Source: Gonatopus flavifemur
Lineage: Eukaryota; Arthropoda; Insecta; Hymenoptera; Dryinidae
Reading direction: 5' to 3'
Assembly: GCA_018340375.1 (NCBI GenBank)
Contig: JAFFJZ010000135.1
Location: forward strand, 29,392 to 93,391
DNA: 64,000 nt
Below the pieces are notes generated by a model that had not been told where the DNA came from, did not search any database, and saw nothing but the letters and a program-made list of their open reading frames with translations. Below are positions 46,271 to 59,014 of this stretch, in pieces. The translations under genes were made by a program, and so were the position numbers. The stretch's first letter is position 1. Each line of letters starts with the position of its first letter.

Positions 46271-47933
46271 CCACTATGTCTTCGTAGACGAGAAAGAAAG
46301 AGAGACAAAACATAGCATTACTGATAGCCACGGTACTCATTTGTATCGTACAACCATGTGTATATATACATACCTGATGTAAAAACGAAATATATCTCTT
46401 TCTCTCTTCACTCGTTCTCCGTTCAATACGTCTCTGTACTCACATCGAACCTTCGCCCTCTACAAGATTCCTTGGTAAAACTCAATCACACTGATGTCCT
46501 GATACAGTCTCCTCGTACCTGCACTGAGTCTAGAGCATTATATCTGGAGGGCTTCTAAATTAGATAATAGGGGAAGGATGGCGGAAAGAGAAATGCCAAA
46601 AATGCATCAATGAATGATGAATTCATCGTTTTTATCTCAGAATAATGGATAAGAACGATGTAGAAATGATGATGAAATTTCAAATTTATTCTCTTTTTTT
46701 AGCTCTGCTGATCTATGAGAAAGCATTCAAGAGGAGGTAAGTATCTTGGAAATAAAGGAATTTTTCACATATCATGTAAGATTAGACATTATAATATTTA
46801 TTATGAATGTATTAAATTATTGATGTTTATAAATAATTGTTGAACAATGTTTTTTACAATCATCAACAGTGATTTATATTCTTAGAACAAAAGAAGAAGA
46901 GAGAATGATTTCAAAATATCATTTGACTTTCCATCAGTATAAGAAATTAATCGTGCAAATGAAGACTAAGTATAGTCTTTCATATATGGATTCAGGCGTG
47001 AATCGCTCAAAAGGTTTCTATCATCATGCATCTTTATATCTTTCTTTAATGTTTCTACCATACATAGAAAATACTTGTTTAATTAAAATTTACTGCTGAA
47101 ATGATTATAACTTGAGAAAGAAGTCTCATGTGATTTAATGTATATCCATTTACATCTGCCAAAATGCTCTAAATATGCAAACGATGAATAACACAGGGTA
47201 TAAATCCTTCAAGCCTCAAATGCTGTTTCTTTTGCATAGTGATTTGAAGCAGTGAATATACTTTTCTGTTTTTCACCATCCACAATCTACGTTTCCTAAG
47301 CTCATTTTGATGATGGCAAGTTGTTTTGTGACAGACTCCGTATCTGTAATCGCATTTGAAACTATCGGGTTTATTATTTATTTATTTATTTATTTTGTTT
47401 ATACGGGTATAAAATCTCTTTGGTGTTATAGAATATGGCATTATTCGAAACTACATTATATATCATACATCAAAGCATTCATCATGTTGTTTTCCGACTA
47501 CATGCATCTACATTACAACAGAAAGAACGTATAATTATAGGTGAAAAGGACAATTAGATATGAATTGATAATAAGAGAAAGAGAATTCAAGATCAGAATG
47601 AGATGAAAATAACTACACATCACTGTAAGAATTTCATAGATAGATATCTGATTTACTGGATTAACAATCAAAACTGATTTATGGCGAAATTGGATTGAAT
47701 TAAATTTAGGGCACTCAATAAACGAGAAGGAGCATAAAAACGTACAAGTCCAAGCAGTTGAGGGCAGCGTAAATTTTCCGCTTTAATAATTTTATAAGCA
47801 AAAATGAAAATCATTAAACAAAACGACGTGATTCCCCCAAGGAGGTGCTATAGAGCGCAGTAATCAATGAGTAATCATGACAAGTGATGCCCACTGATTG
47901 GCCTATCATCTGATAGGCAGCAAACGCAGAAAC
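46271..47933. other. Region without recognised genes
   Basis: AT-rich. Contains a (TTTA)n microsatellite at about 47365-47395. No protein similarity is seen. Confidence 0.45.
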
Positions 47934-49150
47934 TTATGCTGGAACTTCTTCAAGCTCACAACTTCTGAATTGATGAGGGATCAAATTTGAGATTTGGCTA
48001 CTCAAGATGAGGTCTAATTCAAAGTACAATACAGTGTCTGGGCGCAACAGGATCACGAAAATCTTTATAAACGTTTTGATGAATCCGAGAGATTCATGGA
48101 AGTACCAACTATGTGATTGTAAATGATCTGAGTAAGTTAAAACGAGAGTCAAACAGGAAACTCCAAGATCAGAAGAACAGTATTTATAGGTGATACAGAG
48201 GAATGAGATGCTATAAGGAAAAATAACAGTATTTACTTCTAAGTGAAATTCATCACATGGCATTTAGGCAGATTTAATGACATATTAGATAGCATACACC
48301 AAGATTGTAACTGATCCAAAATCAGATTGCAGATTTTGAACATCTCTGTAAGTTCTATAATCATGAACAGTTTCCAGGTCAATAGCAAAAGAAGATGTGT
48401 GTGCAGTAATTTGGAAAAAATCGTAGAGATATCATTGTCGAAAATAATAAATAATAAAGGACCTAGATGTGGAGCCTTGCGGGTACACCTGAGGTGATAA
48501 GCAAAAAATGAATCATAGCCATTGAGAGATAAGGAACTGATTGCGCATGATTCAGAATATAACTCTGTAAAATTCACGACAAAAATTGCTTGAATACCTA
48601 AATTACTTAATTTATTTAACAATATATTATGACTAACTCTACAAAAGCTCCTCTTGAGTAGTTCTGAATATATAGTATCAATTTCTGGGCATTTTGATCA
48701 AGCAGAGGACACAATACAGATAAAATAGACAAGTTAGTTACGGTAGATTTGCAGAGAAGAAGTCATGCTGGAAATTGGTGGAATACACATCAGAAAATGG
48801 TGGTGTTATTTTATCAGTAGAACTATATCTTCAAAAATTTTCAGCATAACATATCATGATACTAACTAAAGTCTATAGTTTCTCAACGTCAGAATTGGTC
48901 CCTAGATTTGAAGATAGGAGTAATTAAGCTGGATTTCCATTGAGAAGGAAAATATTCCAGAGTGATAAAGAGCTGTTGAAGATCAACCACAAAGTGCCGA
49001 GAAATGACGAACTTGGCAAGATTTTAGAAAATTAGGAGGAATACCATCATCACCAGTGGACCGGAAGAAGTTTTCAAGGATGAGATTTATTGAAACACTT
49101 CACCGATATTGATGGATAAATCGGAAAGATTGACATTGAAAAAGTAGATT
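47934..49150 (-). pseudogene. LINE reverse transcriptase remnant
   Basis: Reading on the minus strand: FRSTGDDGIPPNFLKSC (about 49060-49010), a KIFEDIVLLI segment, then HLGPLLFIIFDNDI (about 48470-48430), which is the RT domain 4 pattern. Next come LQSWCMLSNMSLNLPKCHVM (about 48310-48250) and DLGVSC...LGFIKTFIKIF. The expected ADD catalytic box after the GPLLFIIF block is not recognisable in the surviving frame. Frames are broken repeatedly. Confidence 0.75.
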
Positions 49151-49799
49151 CTGGTAAAATTACAAGGAACAACGGGATAATTTTGATAGACTGATCTGAA
49201 ATAAGATGCAAATAAGTTCGAAGTAGTAATACCAGTATTGCCAATAGTACCGTCTCAATGCATCACCAGGGGTATACCTGTCTCTGATTCCAGCCACTAT
49301 TACCAAAAGTTCCAAAAAGCTTTTGACATTTGTGAGGAATGAATTCCTTTGAACGGGTCTGTAAAGATGAGACAAGTAACATTGGCAGAGTCAAAACTTA
49401 CATGATGATTTCCGTAAGTGACTAAAGATTAGGTAATCTTCAAAGCAATTTGACTCTCTTTGTACATCTATTGTGAGCAATTTTCTTTGATGAATAAGTT
49501 CAAATTAATTCCAAAGAAAACCATTTTGGATAAGAACTATCCCTTGATACATACTTGGGCAATGAATGAATCAACTGCATTATATGTAAATGAAGATACA
49601 AAAAATCAAACAGCCTACATACATTAAGATTACGCAATTCATCAATCCCAGTTGATAGAACCTGGGCCATATCTACAAATTGCACTGTAATTCGCCTTAT
49701 TGAAATGTTATATTTGATTTTGATTTTATTGGAGACCAGTAAACACTTCATCACGTAGGCTGAGCTTTAGATACAAGAGAAGCGATGAAAGTTGTCCGC

Positions 49800-50400
49800 T
49801 AATGCGAGAAAAGCTGATCCAGAGCAATATTGACATCAATACGATCGCGTTATCAGAAAAAAAAGGTAATGATCAAGTATGTTACCATGAGAATTTCTGA
49901 AAGTATTGGTTGAAACAAATTCAATTCATTGAAATATTCTGGAGAACATATTGCGCAGAATGTCATTTCATTGAGAGTCGAACCAGGTAACACTGAGAAA
50001 GATAATTTGGAATCAATATTGCTCCAGGAAATATGAGGTAAATTGTAATCCCCGTATAAGCATAAGTGAGTTAAAGTTCTCCTTGAGAAGGATTTCGCCA
50101 ACGCTTTTACAATGGTCCAATGCATATTGAAGAATCCAAAGAAGGTGGAAATGTAGACAGCCCCAAACAACAACGACGTAAGAACCAAAATACACAAACC
50201 TTTGGACGTAAAGATGTTCAACTTTGGAATAAGTGAAGATGAGACGATAACAGCTCCGATGGGTATCCTTAACGGCGATTAAAGACACCACCTCCCGTGA
50301 AAATTGACTCATGAGTCCGTTTCTATCCATACGATAAAACTTCGCACAGCCATGTAAAACCAATTTCAGAAGATAGAATATCCTCGCGCAGCCAGGTTTC
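49800..50400 (-). pseudogene. LINE endonuclease remnant
   Basis: Apurinic-type endonuclease motifs on the minus strand: AWLREDI-like segment near 50395, FYRMDRNG (about 50340), VSLIAVKD (about 50285) and LYGDYNLPHISW (about 50060-50025), the last being the GDFN box of LINE endonucleases. Several frame changes. Confidence 0.65.
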
Positions 50401-50639
50401 CAGATAAGATAATAATATCATAATGTTGGATCTGATATAAGCAAACAGAGCAAATGAAGTTGATCAAGCTTTCTTAGTTCCCTGCCGACGAACATATCTC
50501 CGAAGTGGATAATGGCACCATTGTATAGTCATGATTAAGCGTTTTTCCTTTGGTGAGCATATGAAACTATCCTAGGTATCCCATTGAAATAGCGAATAGT
50601 CCTTTTTGAAGAATATTTTGGTCATTCAGATTTTTCAAC

Positions 50640-51179
50640 TCACGTAAGTCTGACAGATGATCTCCGTTGCTTCAGCAGGTACGATCTTAAGCGATATCTT
50701 CTAATTGGAACCATTATGTACAACGATTTGTTACGTAAGAATCTCAATGGGTGGCGTTCCGTGATGCAAATGCACAGATCGGACGAGTTTTGTAGAAGCA
50801 TCCTTCTTTTACCGATACGAGACGAATCTGCACATTAGTCGTAGAGTATGAGGTTCTGACTTTTTCAAGAAGATCAGCAACTATAATATTGATCTAGGAG
50901 ACTCCATCCTCGAAGATTCTTCAACGTTAAAGAGCAGAATGTCATATGCCTTCTGATGTCGTTCATTCAGCCTCATCTATCAAATCTTCCTCATTGTAGA
51001 AACCTTGTAAGAAGAAGGGGCAGACGATTCCAAGGTGGAGTAATCTCGTGATAATCTCCATAACAGTGTTGGATAAAGAATTTAATTTGATCCACAAACG
51101 CGTTGAGCTGGTTGCTGATGTTTCGAATAAGCAGAATCAACGATGCCTGAATTTCCGATAAAAACCTGAATTGATCCAA
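50640..51179 (-). pseudogene. LINE ORF1-like remnant
   Basis: A helical, coiled-coil-like segment (FLSEIQASLILLIRNISNQL) at 51179-50991 and a downstream block with EKVRTSY and a KTRPI motif (about 50790) fit the position and general look of a jockey/CR1 ORF1 protein. The assignment rests mostly on context. Confidence 0.4.
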
Positions 51180-53761
51180 TACGCCATCAAATTTTTCCGC
51201 AAGATCACAACAAAGTGCATCAGAAGACGGAAGAGGCCTCTTGCAGTCAATCAGATTCCATTATGCCATGGATGGTGACTTCGCAACACGACGAACCAGG
51301 ATGTGATATAACACTGCATGGAGTACAAGATACTGGTTTATCCACAACTCTGGAACATCCTTCACATAATTTTTGCATTTTGTTTATATGGATTTATATG
51401 ATAATACAAAATTTTGAATTTCCAATAAAACAGCAAGTATAGATCCACCTGTACTGAGGTACATACACGCATTACACGAAGAGTGTCTTATCATACGTGA
51501 GTACACGAGGATGTGCATAAGTATCAACAAATAGGATAGACTCTCGTGGAACAATATGAAACGACGAGGAATAAACCAATGTATTAGGAAGATCTACCAA
51601 AAATCGCGTGCAAAAACCTGTGCTGTTCGAGAATCCACACAATATGCCTATACTAATGGAAACAACTAACAATATAATAAGTAATAAGAATTAAGTGTGT
51701 ACGATAGATCATTAAATTACGAAATTTTGCAGAGAGCGAAACATTTCACGTTGTCGCTGCTCATACTGCGGTTCTCGTTATATATTATAATGTTTCGAAT
51801 GTAAATTTGATAGAATCGAGAGGATATTGCAGGACGATTTTCCTTGATTTTTATTCCTAAAATGATTGTTATGGTTGGAAATGATTGCAGAGGCCGTACA
51901 TACAAATCAAATTGTATACTCTTTGATGTCTCTGCTTGGTGGCTGTATATATGGAATAAAGTTCCTCTTTATGCAAATACCTTTAGTCCTAGAAATAATT
52001 CTTTTGTACCTGACTTATTCAGATTGGGGTAGACTGGATGATGAAATCAAGGAAGCGGATGACGACGATGATGATTCTCGCGCACGACACTTCGCCTGAT
52101 TCCATCGATTTCTGGATGCTGGTCACAAGTTGATTTGAGGAAATTGATCTCTCACTGTGTTAACGCTGGTACTTTCCATGTTAAGGTTTGTATTTCACAC
52201 TTGGAAACACTGAAAAACTAACGAATGCTATAACGTTGGAATTGTCTCACGAAATGTTTCGTCTAATGTTAGCTTTCAAACCATGTCGCGCTTTATATTC
52301 TCCGGTAGATAAGAAGAACTGAATAATGGCCGATGTCCTGGTGATATTAAGCACTTTCTATCTTACATACGTGAAAACGCCCACTCACCCCCAGAATGCA
52401 TGGGGATAAGATAACCATCTATCATCTGAATAAAACGGAATGAAAATATTTACGACATTCAATCTTATCTGAATACCTGAGAGAAAAAAACTTGAAGATA
52501 CAAATCATAGAGACTACATGGTCTACACTAATCCTTAAGATTAGATTCTGTTCGAATTTGTCGGTAAAACAGAGAGATTCATTACCTGAGATAAAGATAA
52601 AAATATCAAGTACGAACTTATCCTGGAAAACTGAATCATCCTCGTGAGAATCCCAAGATTCCATCGAGAAAATTCATTTGGAGCAAATGAAATTCCATTG
52701 AATGCAATAAAATGTCTGCATCTTCCTACCCAGGTAAACTCTTTTCTGTCCGTTTACTCATTCCTCCTAATGAGAGAGAATTGCAGAGGGTTGATAGTGG
52801 GGTTTCAATATCAGGAATCTGTACTTGAAAATGCATCTTTCCCAAATTTTCTTCAGATGCAATCGATCTATTAGTTTTACGCACATTGTAAGTAGAATGT
52901 GGTGTTTCATCGGTGTATATTTGAATACTCCTATTCCTTACACGTCGCATAAACTTGTTCAATTTTCTAATGATTTTGCGTTCGTTACGTGTGACTAGTG
53001 ATTTTTTGAATTTATCTCGTGAAAAGTTATATTGTGTTACGAAAAGGAGTGACTATAGTGTTTTCAATTGTCATCATTTTGTATTTTTCGTCATTGTGTA
53101 AGATTACTACACGTCGTGCCTGGATCTGTTTTTTGCTTTTTCAATAAATTCCCATTCCTAAAAAATCGAATAAACACAAATTCTATGATGGAGGATCAAA
53201 ATTGTATGATTAAGTGTGCTGAATGTGCATTTGTGGCTACAGGTCACATTGAATTTTCAACATTATGTGTTGAAATTGCAACAAGAGAATATAAATGATA
53301 GTGAACTATTGGTCATCTGTAGTTGATATCTGAGGTGGTGTCTAAATGTTTGCACGAATCTATTTTTAAATAAATTGACAACATCGGAGTGTTATGTGAT
53401 ATTTTAGCAGCAGAGACTTTCTCCTGATACAGAAAATACAAGGAGGAATCCTCATGTGAATAAGTATAGAAAACTATCACGCATCAATCGGTAAGTAGCA
53501 CAAACAATTTATATTTTGTATTGAACTTGTCTTGTTTTTTGAAAATTTGAATTTTTTATCGTAAATTATTATCATCATATGGATAATTTCAAACATCTTC
53601 CAGCTTCCTGATGAAGCGCGATGATGAAGACGTCGTTGACCAGTGGGTGCCGAGCAGGGTGATGTCGGGATGGGTAATGAAAATATTTCATTGCATATGT
53701 ATATTGGTTTCTACATGCATATAGAAGTATGTGGAATACATGAATCTGTTTCATTTTATAG
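51180..53761. other. Spacer left of Polinton 2 coding region
   Basis: No gene is recognised. A 77-codon plus-strand frame (51866-52099) is hydrophobic with an acidic tail (EADDDDDDS) but matches no family I know. The left inverted repeat of Polinton 2 should lie in or before this stretch; I could not identify it because the right end is outside the window. Confidence 0.4.
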
Positions 53762-54927
53762 GTAATATTCAAGTACCAATGATTGTGGAAGAGGAAGTGG
53801 GTGTAGAGGTAGGAGGAGAAGATGAAGAGGATCATGATGATACAGAAGCAGATCGCGAAGACGAAGAAGAAGCACGATGCCGTAGGGAACTTCTACAAGA
53901 TTCGGAGGAGGGAGAAGGAGAAGAAGGAGGAGAAGAGGAAGAAGAAGAAGAAGAACAGAGAAACAGTGAGATCAGTACGGATTTGTCTCCGATTGGTTTT
54001 TCTCGTTCTTCGAGTACCAATTCACACCCTTCAACTGATGGTAATGTTGTGATAATGTTAATGATAATCAAAATCATGTCATATGCCAGGGTATGGTTTT
54101 TCTAAACATACGCATGAGAATTCTTATGTTTGATAATTCTTCACAGAAACTACGAACGAAGAAGGAAACGACGATGAGGGCGATGAAGACGAAGGAGAAC
54201 AAGAGGAAGAAATGGAGATCATCAATCTTTCGTCTGAACCCGAAACACAGGAGGAGGAGATAACGTCCAGTCAAGAGACTCCTGGTTTCTTCACCGGATG
54301 CTGAGGTGTGGAGTCCTGAGTATGAGCTCAACGAACCAGGACATTATTCTCCAGGTAATATTCAAAGAATGAAAATTAATTCCATATCTCACTACAATGT
54401 TCAAAGAGGTATTCGATTTTTTTCTTAGTTCTCTTAGATATCGTGGAATACCGACGTCATGCACGACGTTTAGATCGTCGTGACGAGAGGCGCGAAAAGA
54501 GATTCACTCCTTATCGTCCTCTTCAAGGATTAACCCCGGAATCATCCTCCTCTGGCGGATCGATATCACGCTTCTGTGATTTAACACCAGAGGAGTGAAC
54601 TCGAGCCAAATTTTTAATAGTATGATATAGTTACATTGTTTATACCATTTGTTGTTCCAAATATCGATTAATCCTCAATTTTTGAGGGAAATATAATAAC
54701 TTCTTCACTCTAAATTTCAGACGACTCTCCACTGACACAATGGAATGGTAGAGGAAAGAGAGAGAAACCCATTGGTAGAGAATCCTCTCCGTTTTCCACT
54801 CCCACTCCCGAGCCTCCAAAGAAAAGGAGACGAACACCTAAACAAACACAATATAACCACCACCATCAACATCAACAACAACAACAACAACAACCTCAAC
54901 AACAACAACAACAACAACGACAACACC

Positions 54928-54971
<44 letters not shown>

Positions 54972-55236
54972 CTACAACAACCACAACATCAACAACAACA
55001 GACATCACTACAACATAATCACCATCAGCAACATCAACAACACGGACAACAACTTCATCCTAACGATGAACCTCAACCATCAACAAGTCGGGTTGGTGTT
55101 GATGTGAGTAGAAGTAGTATAAATAAATATTTCATGGTGAATCAAATCACAGAAGAAATATTTCAAACGCTTCCGCACAACCGGTCAAAGCCTCAACCTC
55201 ACTCTCATTCATCCTGATACCCATAGTAATATCATT
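53762..55236 (+). pseudogene. polB: Polinton 2 polB 5' exons (acidic, basic and polyglutamine segments)
   Basis: Exon at 53762-54040 encodes a run of Glu/Asp. A GTAATG donor at 54041 joins an acceptor ending CACAG at 54146 (106-nt intron). The next exon, 54147-54354, is again acidic and contains one frameshift near 54270-54300. A GTAATA donor at 54355 joins TTAG at 54428 (74 nt). The following exon is basic (RRHARRLDRRDERREKR). All these introns interrupt after the first codon base. From 54721 a segment with KKRRRTPK (nuclear-signal-like) runs into a polyglutamine tract of mixed Q/H. The junction near 54595 does not fit cleanly. Low-complexity N-termini precede polB in both Polintons. Confidence 0.55.
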
Positions 55237-57652
55237 GGATGGTTAGAATGTGGTTTCGAGAAATTTTCAAATTAGTCACTGAAAATTCAAATCCTCGTGA
55301 CTACATAGGAATCACATTCAATAACGATAAATTCACCAATGGTGCGGCTGGTTTGTCATTTCGACGTCTGGAGGATTTGAAATATGAAGATTTGTGGCAT
55401 ATTGTGAATTTGTCACACAGAGTGCCACATCATTTGATATTTCAAACGGATTCGACGTCGAAGTGATGACCGTCTGTGAGACAACGGGCGGTGGTGGGGA
55501 AGCGTTGAATTAATCCGTTAATTTCATCATATGAAAAAATCAATTTTGAAGATTCGTGGGGACGATGGGTTATGTCTTCCTCGATCAATTGTCACTGGGA
55601 CAATTTTTATGGAAAAAGGGGAAAACAAATCAGGGACCCTTTTTGATCGATGACAAGCGGTCAGGAAGATGAACAGTACTGTTCAAACTCAGCTAACCCA
55701 CGAATTAATACATGATGTCGGGATTGAAATACCACTTGAGGGTTGTGGAATCAGCGAAATATAGCAATTCCAGCGATATTTGAGTAAATCCGGTATTGCT
55801 TCAGTGGTACACTTATCTTCATCTTTTGGAGAAAGTGGACCACTTTTCGATGGTACCGTTTTTGTTCAGAAAGCTGGGGTGGCCTTCAAATTTCGGGTAC
55901 GTTTGATGTTGTACGATCGTGAAAGACGTGGTCATTTTGAGCCGATTTTAAATTTGAAAGCTGCCTGTGCTTCACGTCAATTTTGTGAACCATGCGGTGT
56001 TTAATTTGGTCGGCATCAAAGTCATTATTGTACAAAATCGTGCCCTTGTTGTCTTTCTTCGACGATTTGTGAAAGCGGAGAACAAATCAGGTGTGACAAT
56101 TGTCGTAGACAATTTTTCGGTCAGGATTGTTTCAATCGACACATCCAGTCTGGTTCTTTCAACGATAGTTACAGCGTTTGTGAAGGTTTAAGGATTTGCC
56201 CAATATGTAACCGACACATACGGATGAATTCCAGCAGACCACACGAATGCGGTAGAGCTTACTGTCGTACTTGCCAACAGGTTAAAGATTTGAATCATTT
56301 ATGCTATATGAGACCAATCGTTAACAAAAACAAAGATCAAACATACCGCGTTCGTTTTTTATGATTTTGAAACTAGACAGGATGAAACGATTGAAGGTGA
56401 TGATCGAACAAATGTCCACATCCCGACCCTTTGCGTTGCACAACAAGTTTGTACTTTTTGTTTGCATGATGATGACATCTCGACAGATTGTCTTCACTGC
56501 GGTCCGAGACAATATATATTCAATCTTGATCCAGTCCATCAACTTGTACAATTTGTTACTCGTAAGTTGGACTCTATCAAAGAAATAATATGTATAGCTC
56601 ACAACGCAAAGGGTTATGATGCACAATTTATTCCTCCGCTATTTAGTGCATAATAATACACCTCCGGAAATTGTAACGAATGGGTTCAGCATAATTTTGA
56701 TGACATTTGGTAAAACAAAATTCATCGATTCCTTCAATTATTTTCCTATGCCTCTCTCTTCATTACCTGAAGCTTTTGGTTTGAATAATGAAGAGGGAGG
56801 TGTTTTTCCTCATTTGTTCAATAAACTGGAAAATCAAAATTATGTTGGTCCAATTCCGGACATTGTATTTTATAGCGCGGACAACATGCGTCATGAAGAA
56901 AGACAAAAATTTCTGACTTGGTATGAAAATTGTAAGAATACCGATTATATTTTCAATTTTAAACAAGAAATTCTCAAATACTGCGTCAACGATGTGAATA
57001 TTTTACGGAAAGCTTGCCTAGCTTTTCGTAAAATATTTTTAGACTGTGGTAACGTATGTCCATTCACGGAAAGCGTTACTATAGCCTCAAGTTGTATGCG
57101 AGTATATAGAAAGAACTTTCTAAAGGAGAATATGATCGGTATTGTACCCTCAAGTGAATATGAACTCCGAAATAATTTTTTGTGAGTAGCTCTTGGATGA
57201 TGTCTTAGTTTGAAAACCAATACGATTGTGGAATTGTACGCGCCGATGATTATGAGTACAGGTTAGCCGAAGACCCACCTGTTGACAGGTATTGCGTGGC
57301 TGATGATGCGACCCGTACTTTGTTACAATTCCACGGTTGTTATTGGCATGGTTGTCCGAAGTGTTACCATTTCAATCGCAATGTACCTCTTCACACATGG
57401 CATGATGAGGAAACTCATGAAACAAGACATCAACGTACATTGAATATGTCTGCAGGAATTAGATCCTATGGATACAAGGTGGAAGAGCAATGGGACAGCG
57501 ATTCCTACCATGAGAAGGCGAATAATCAAACTCTTGAGGAATTCTTGGAAAACAAGGATTTTCTGAGAATTCTACCATTAGATCCCCGTGATGGATTCCA
57601 CGGTGATCGTACGGGGAATACCCACACAATATATGATGCAAAAAATTATTAG
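55237..57652 (+). pseudogene. polB: Polinton 2 polB N-terminal and exonuclease domains
   Basis: Conserved N-terminal block with PRDYIGITFNN and EDLWHIVN (55239-55440), then KIRGDDGLCLPRSIV from 55531. A Cys-rich zinc-finger-like region (CPCC, CDNC, CPIC, CGRAYCRTC) lies at about 56030-56275. Exo I is FYDFET (about 56356), Exo II CIAHNAKGYDAQF (56590-56630) and Exo III YCVNDVNIL (about 56980). FHGCYWHGC follows at 57330. Breaks occur near 55450-55530, 55760, 56000, 56360, 56640 and 57185. Confidence 0.85.
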
Positions 57653-59014
57653 AGGATCAGATATATCGATATTTGTTCATTATATCCTTATATATTGGAA
57701 TGTGGTGATTCCCCTATCGGTCATCCTAAAATCTACGTGGGGGAGGAATGTAACCGTCTTTGCGGTGGCGATGATTTCGAAAAAATCGAAGGCATGGTAA
57801 AATGTCTAGTGTTACCACCTCAGAATCTCTATCACCCTGTATTGCCTTTACGCATGCATGGTAAATTAAGGTTCCTTTTATGTCACAGTTGTTGTGAAGT
57901 TATGAAAACTCGTGAATGTACGCATTCTCCTGAAGAACGAGCGTTCAAAGGGACATGGGTATCTTGCGAACTACACAAAGCTAGGCAAAAAGGGTACAAA
58001 ATATTGACTATTCATGAAGTGTGGCAATATGAAACCACACGCTTCAACCCCGAGATAAAACAAGGTGGCCTATTCGCCACATACATCAATACTTTTCTAA
58101 AAATTAAACAGGAAGCGAGTGGTTGGCCCAGTGGATGTGTAGACGACACTTCGGGAAAACGCTATCTCGAGCAATACGAGCGTAACGGAGGGATCATTTT
58201 GGAGAGGGGTAAGATCTTCAAAAATCCTGGACTACGCTCAGTAGCCAAGCTTTGTTTGAATTCTTTTTGGGGTAAATTTGGTCGAAGATCAAATTTACCA
58301 CAAACTGAATTGATAAAGTCGCGTGAGCGCTTGCTATTCCTTCTGAATAGCGGCGAACATGAAGTGACAAACATTTTACCGATCACTGATGATATAATGT
58401 ATGTAACATGGCGATATTGCAAGGAAGCGGTAACCGTTTCACGCCAAACAAACGTGGTCATAGCTGCTTATACAACAGCACAAGCGAGGCTAAAATTATA
58501 TGAATACCTCGAGAAATTGGATCGGCGTGTATTACATTACGATACTGATTCTTGTATTTATATTAGCCGTGAATCAGAAGATGAATATGAGCCGCCGACA
58601 GGTAGTCTTTTAGGTGATATGACAGATGAATTAACAGAGTACGGTGTAGGCAGCTACATCGAATCGTTTGTATCTGGTGGCCCAAAATTCTATGCTTATG
58701 TCGTGCGAACACCCTCGGGTGATACTGTGGAATGTTGCAAAGTTAAGGGTATCACTCTTAATCCTGCAACATCACAACTCATCAATTTCCATTTGATAAG
58801 GAGGATGGTATTGGATGAGGAAAGAGAGGGCGAAAGAACAGAAATGGAAGGTGATGGAGATGAAGCTATCAAATTCAATTTCCGTTCTATTCGCCGGACA
58901 GCCACACACCAAGTAGTCACTCGAGATGTGACAAAAACGTGTACAGCGGTATGTGTTAAACGTAGAAAAGTTAACACGTATGATTCTGTACCGTACGGGT
59001 ATAAATCTGAGTGA
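57653..59014 (+). CDS. polB: Polinton 2 DNA polymerase B, polymerase domain
   Basis: Open from about 57660 to the TGA at 59012-59014 (about 450 codons). Motif A ICSLYPYILEC is at 57672-57704, motif B LCLNSFWGKFGRR at about 58250 and motif C HYDTDSCIY at about 58538. The TPR-type insertions of protein-primed polymerases would lie between A and B. Catalytic Asp residues of A and C are intact. A frameshift near 57650 separates this from the exonuclease part, and there is no ATG at its start, so it is the 3' half of a broken gene. Confidence 0.88.
   Translation, partial: RIRYIDICSLYPYILECGDSPIGHPKIYVGEECNRLCGGDDFEKIEGMVKCLVLPPQNLYHPVLPLRMHGKLRFLLCHSCCEVMKTRECTHSPEERAFKGTWVSCELHKARQKGYKILTIHEVWQYETTRFNPEIKQGGLFATYINTFLKIKQEASGWPSGCVDDTSGKRYLEQYERNGGIILERGKIFKNPGLRSVAKLCLNSFWGKFGRRSNLPQTELIKSRERLLFLLNSGEHEVTNILPITDDIMYVTWRYCKEAVTVSRQTNVVIAAYTTAQARLKLYEYLEKLDRRVLHYDTDSCIYISRESEDEYEPPTGSLLGDMTDELTEYGVGSYIESFVSGGPKFYAYVVRTPSGDTVECCKVKGITLNPATSQLINFHLIRRMVLDEEREGERTEMEGDGDEAIKFNFRSIRRTATHQVVTRDVTKTCTAVCVKRRKVNTYDSVPYGYKSE

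Larger units (their letters stand above)
47934..51179 (-). mobile_element. Jockey-like non-LTR retrotransposon (LINE), heavily decayed
   Basis: On the minus strand the order is an ORF1-like segment, an endonuclease and a reverse transcriptase, spread over many frames. The motifs are those of insect jockey/CR1-type LINEs. No 5' end, 3' tail or target duplication is identifiable, and no long frame survives. Confidence 0.75.

Noticed and set aside
53611..53673. Candidate first exon of Polinton 2 polB ending at a GTAATG donor
   Set aside because: It ends in phase 0 while the next acceptor at 53762 requires phase 1, so the join does not keep frame.
53731..54105. Unspliced Glu-rich frame as an independent gene
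   Set aside because: Splice sites with matching phases place it as an exon of the polB leader; the Glu runs are low-complexity.
54717..55107. Polyleucine and polyasparagine frames over the CAA/GTT tract
   Set aside because: These are other-frame and other-strand shadows of the polyglutamine-coding tract.
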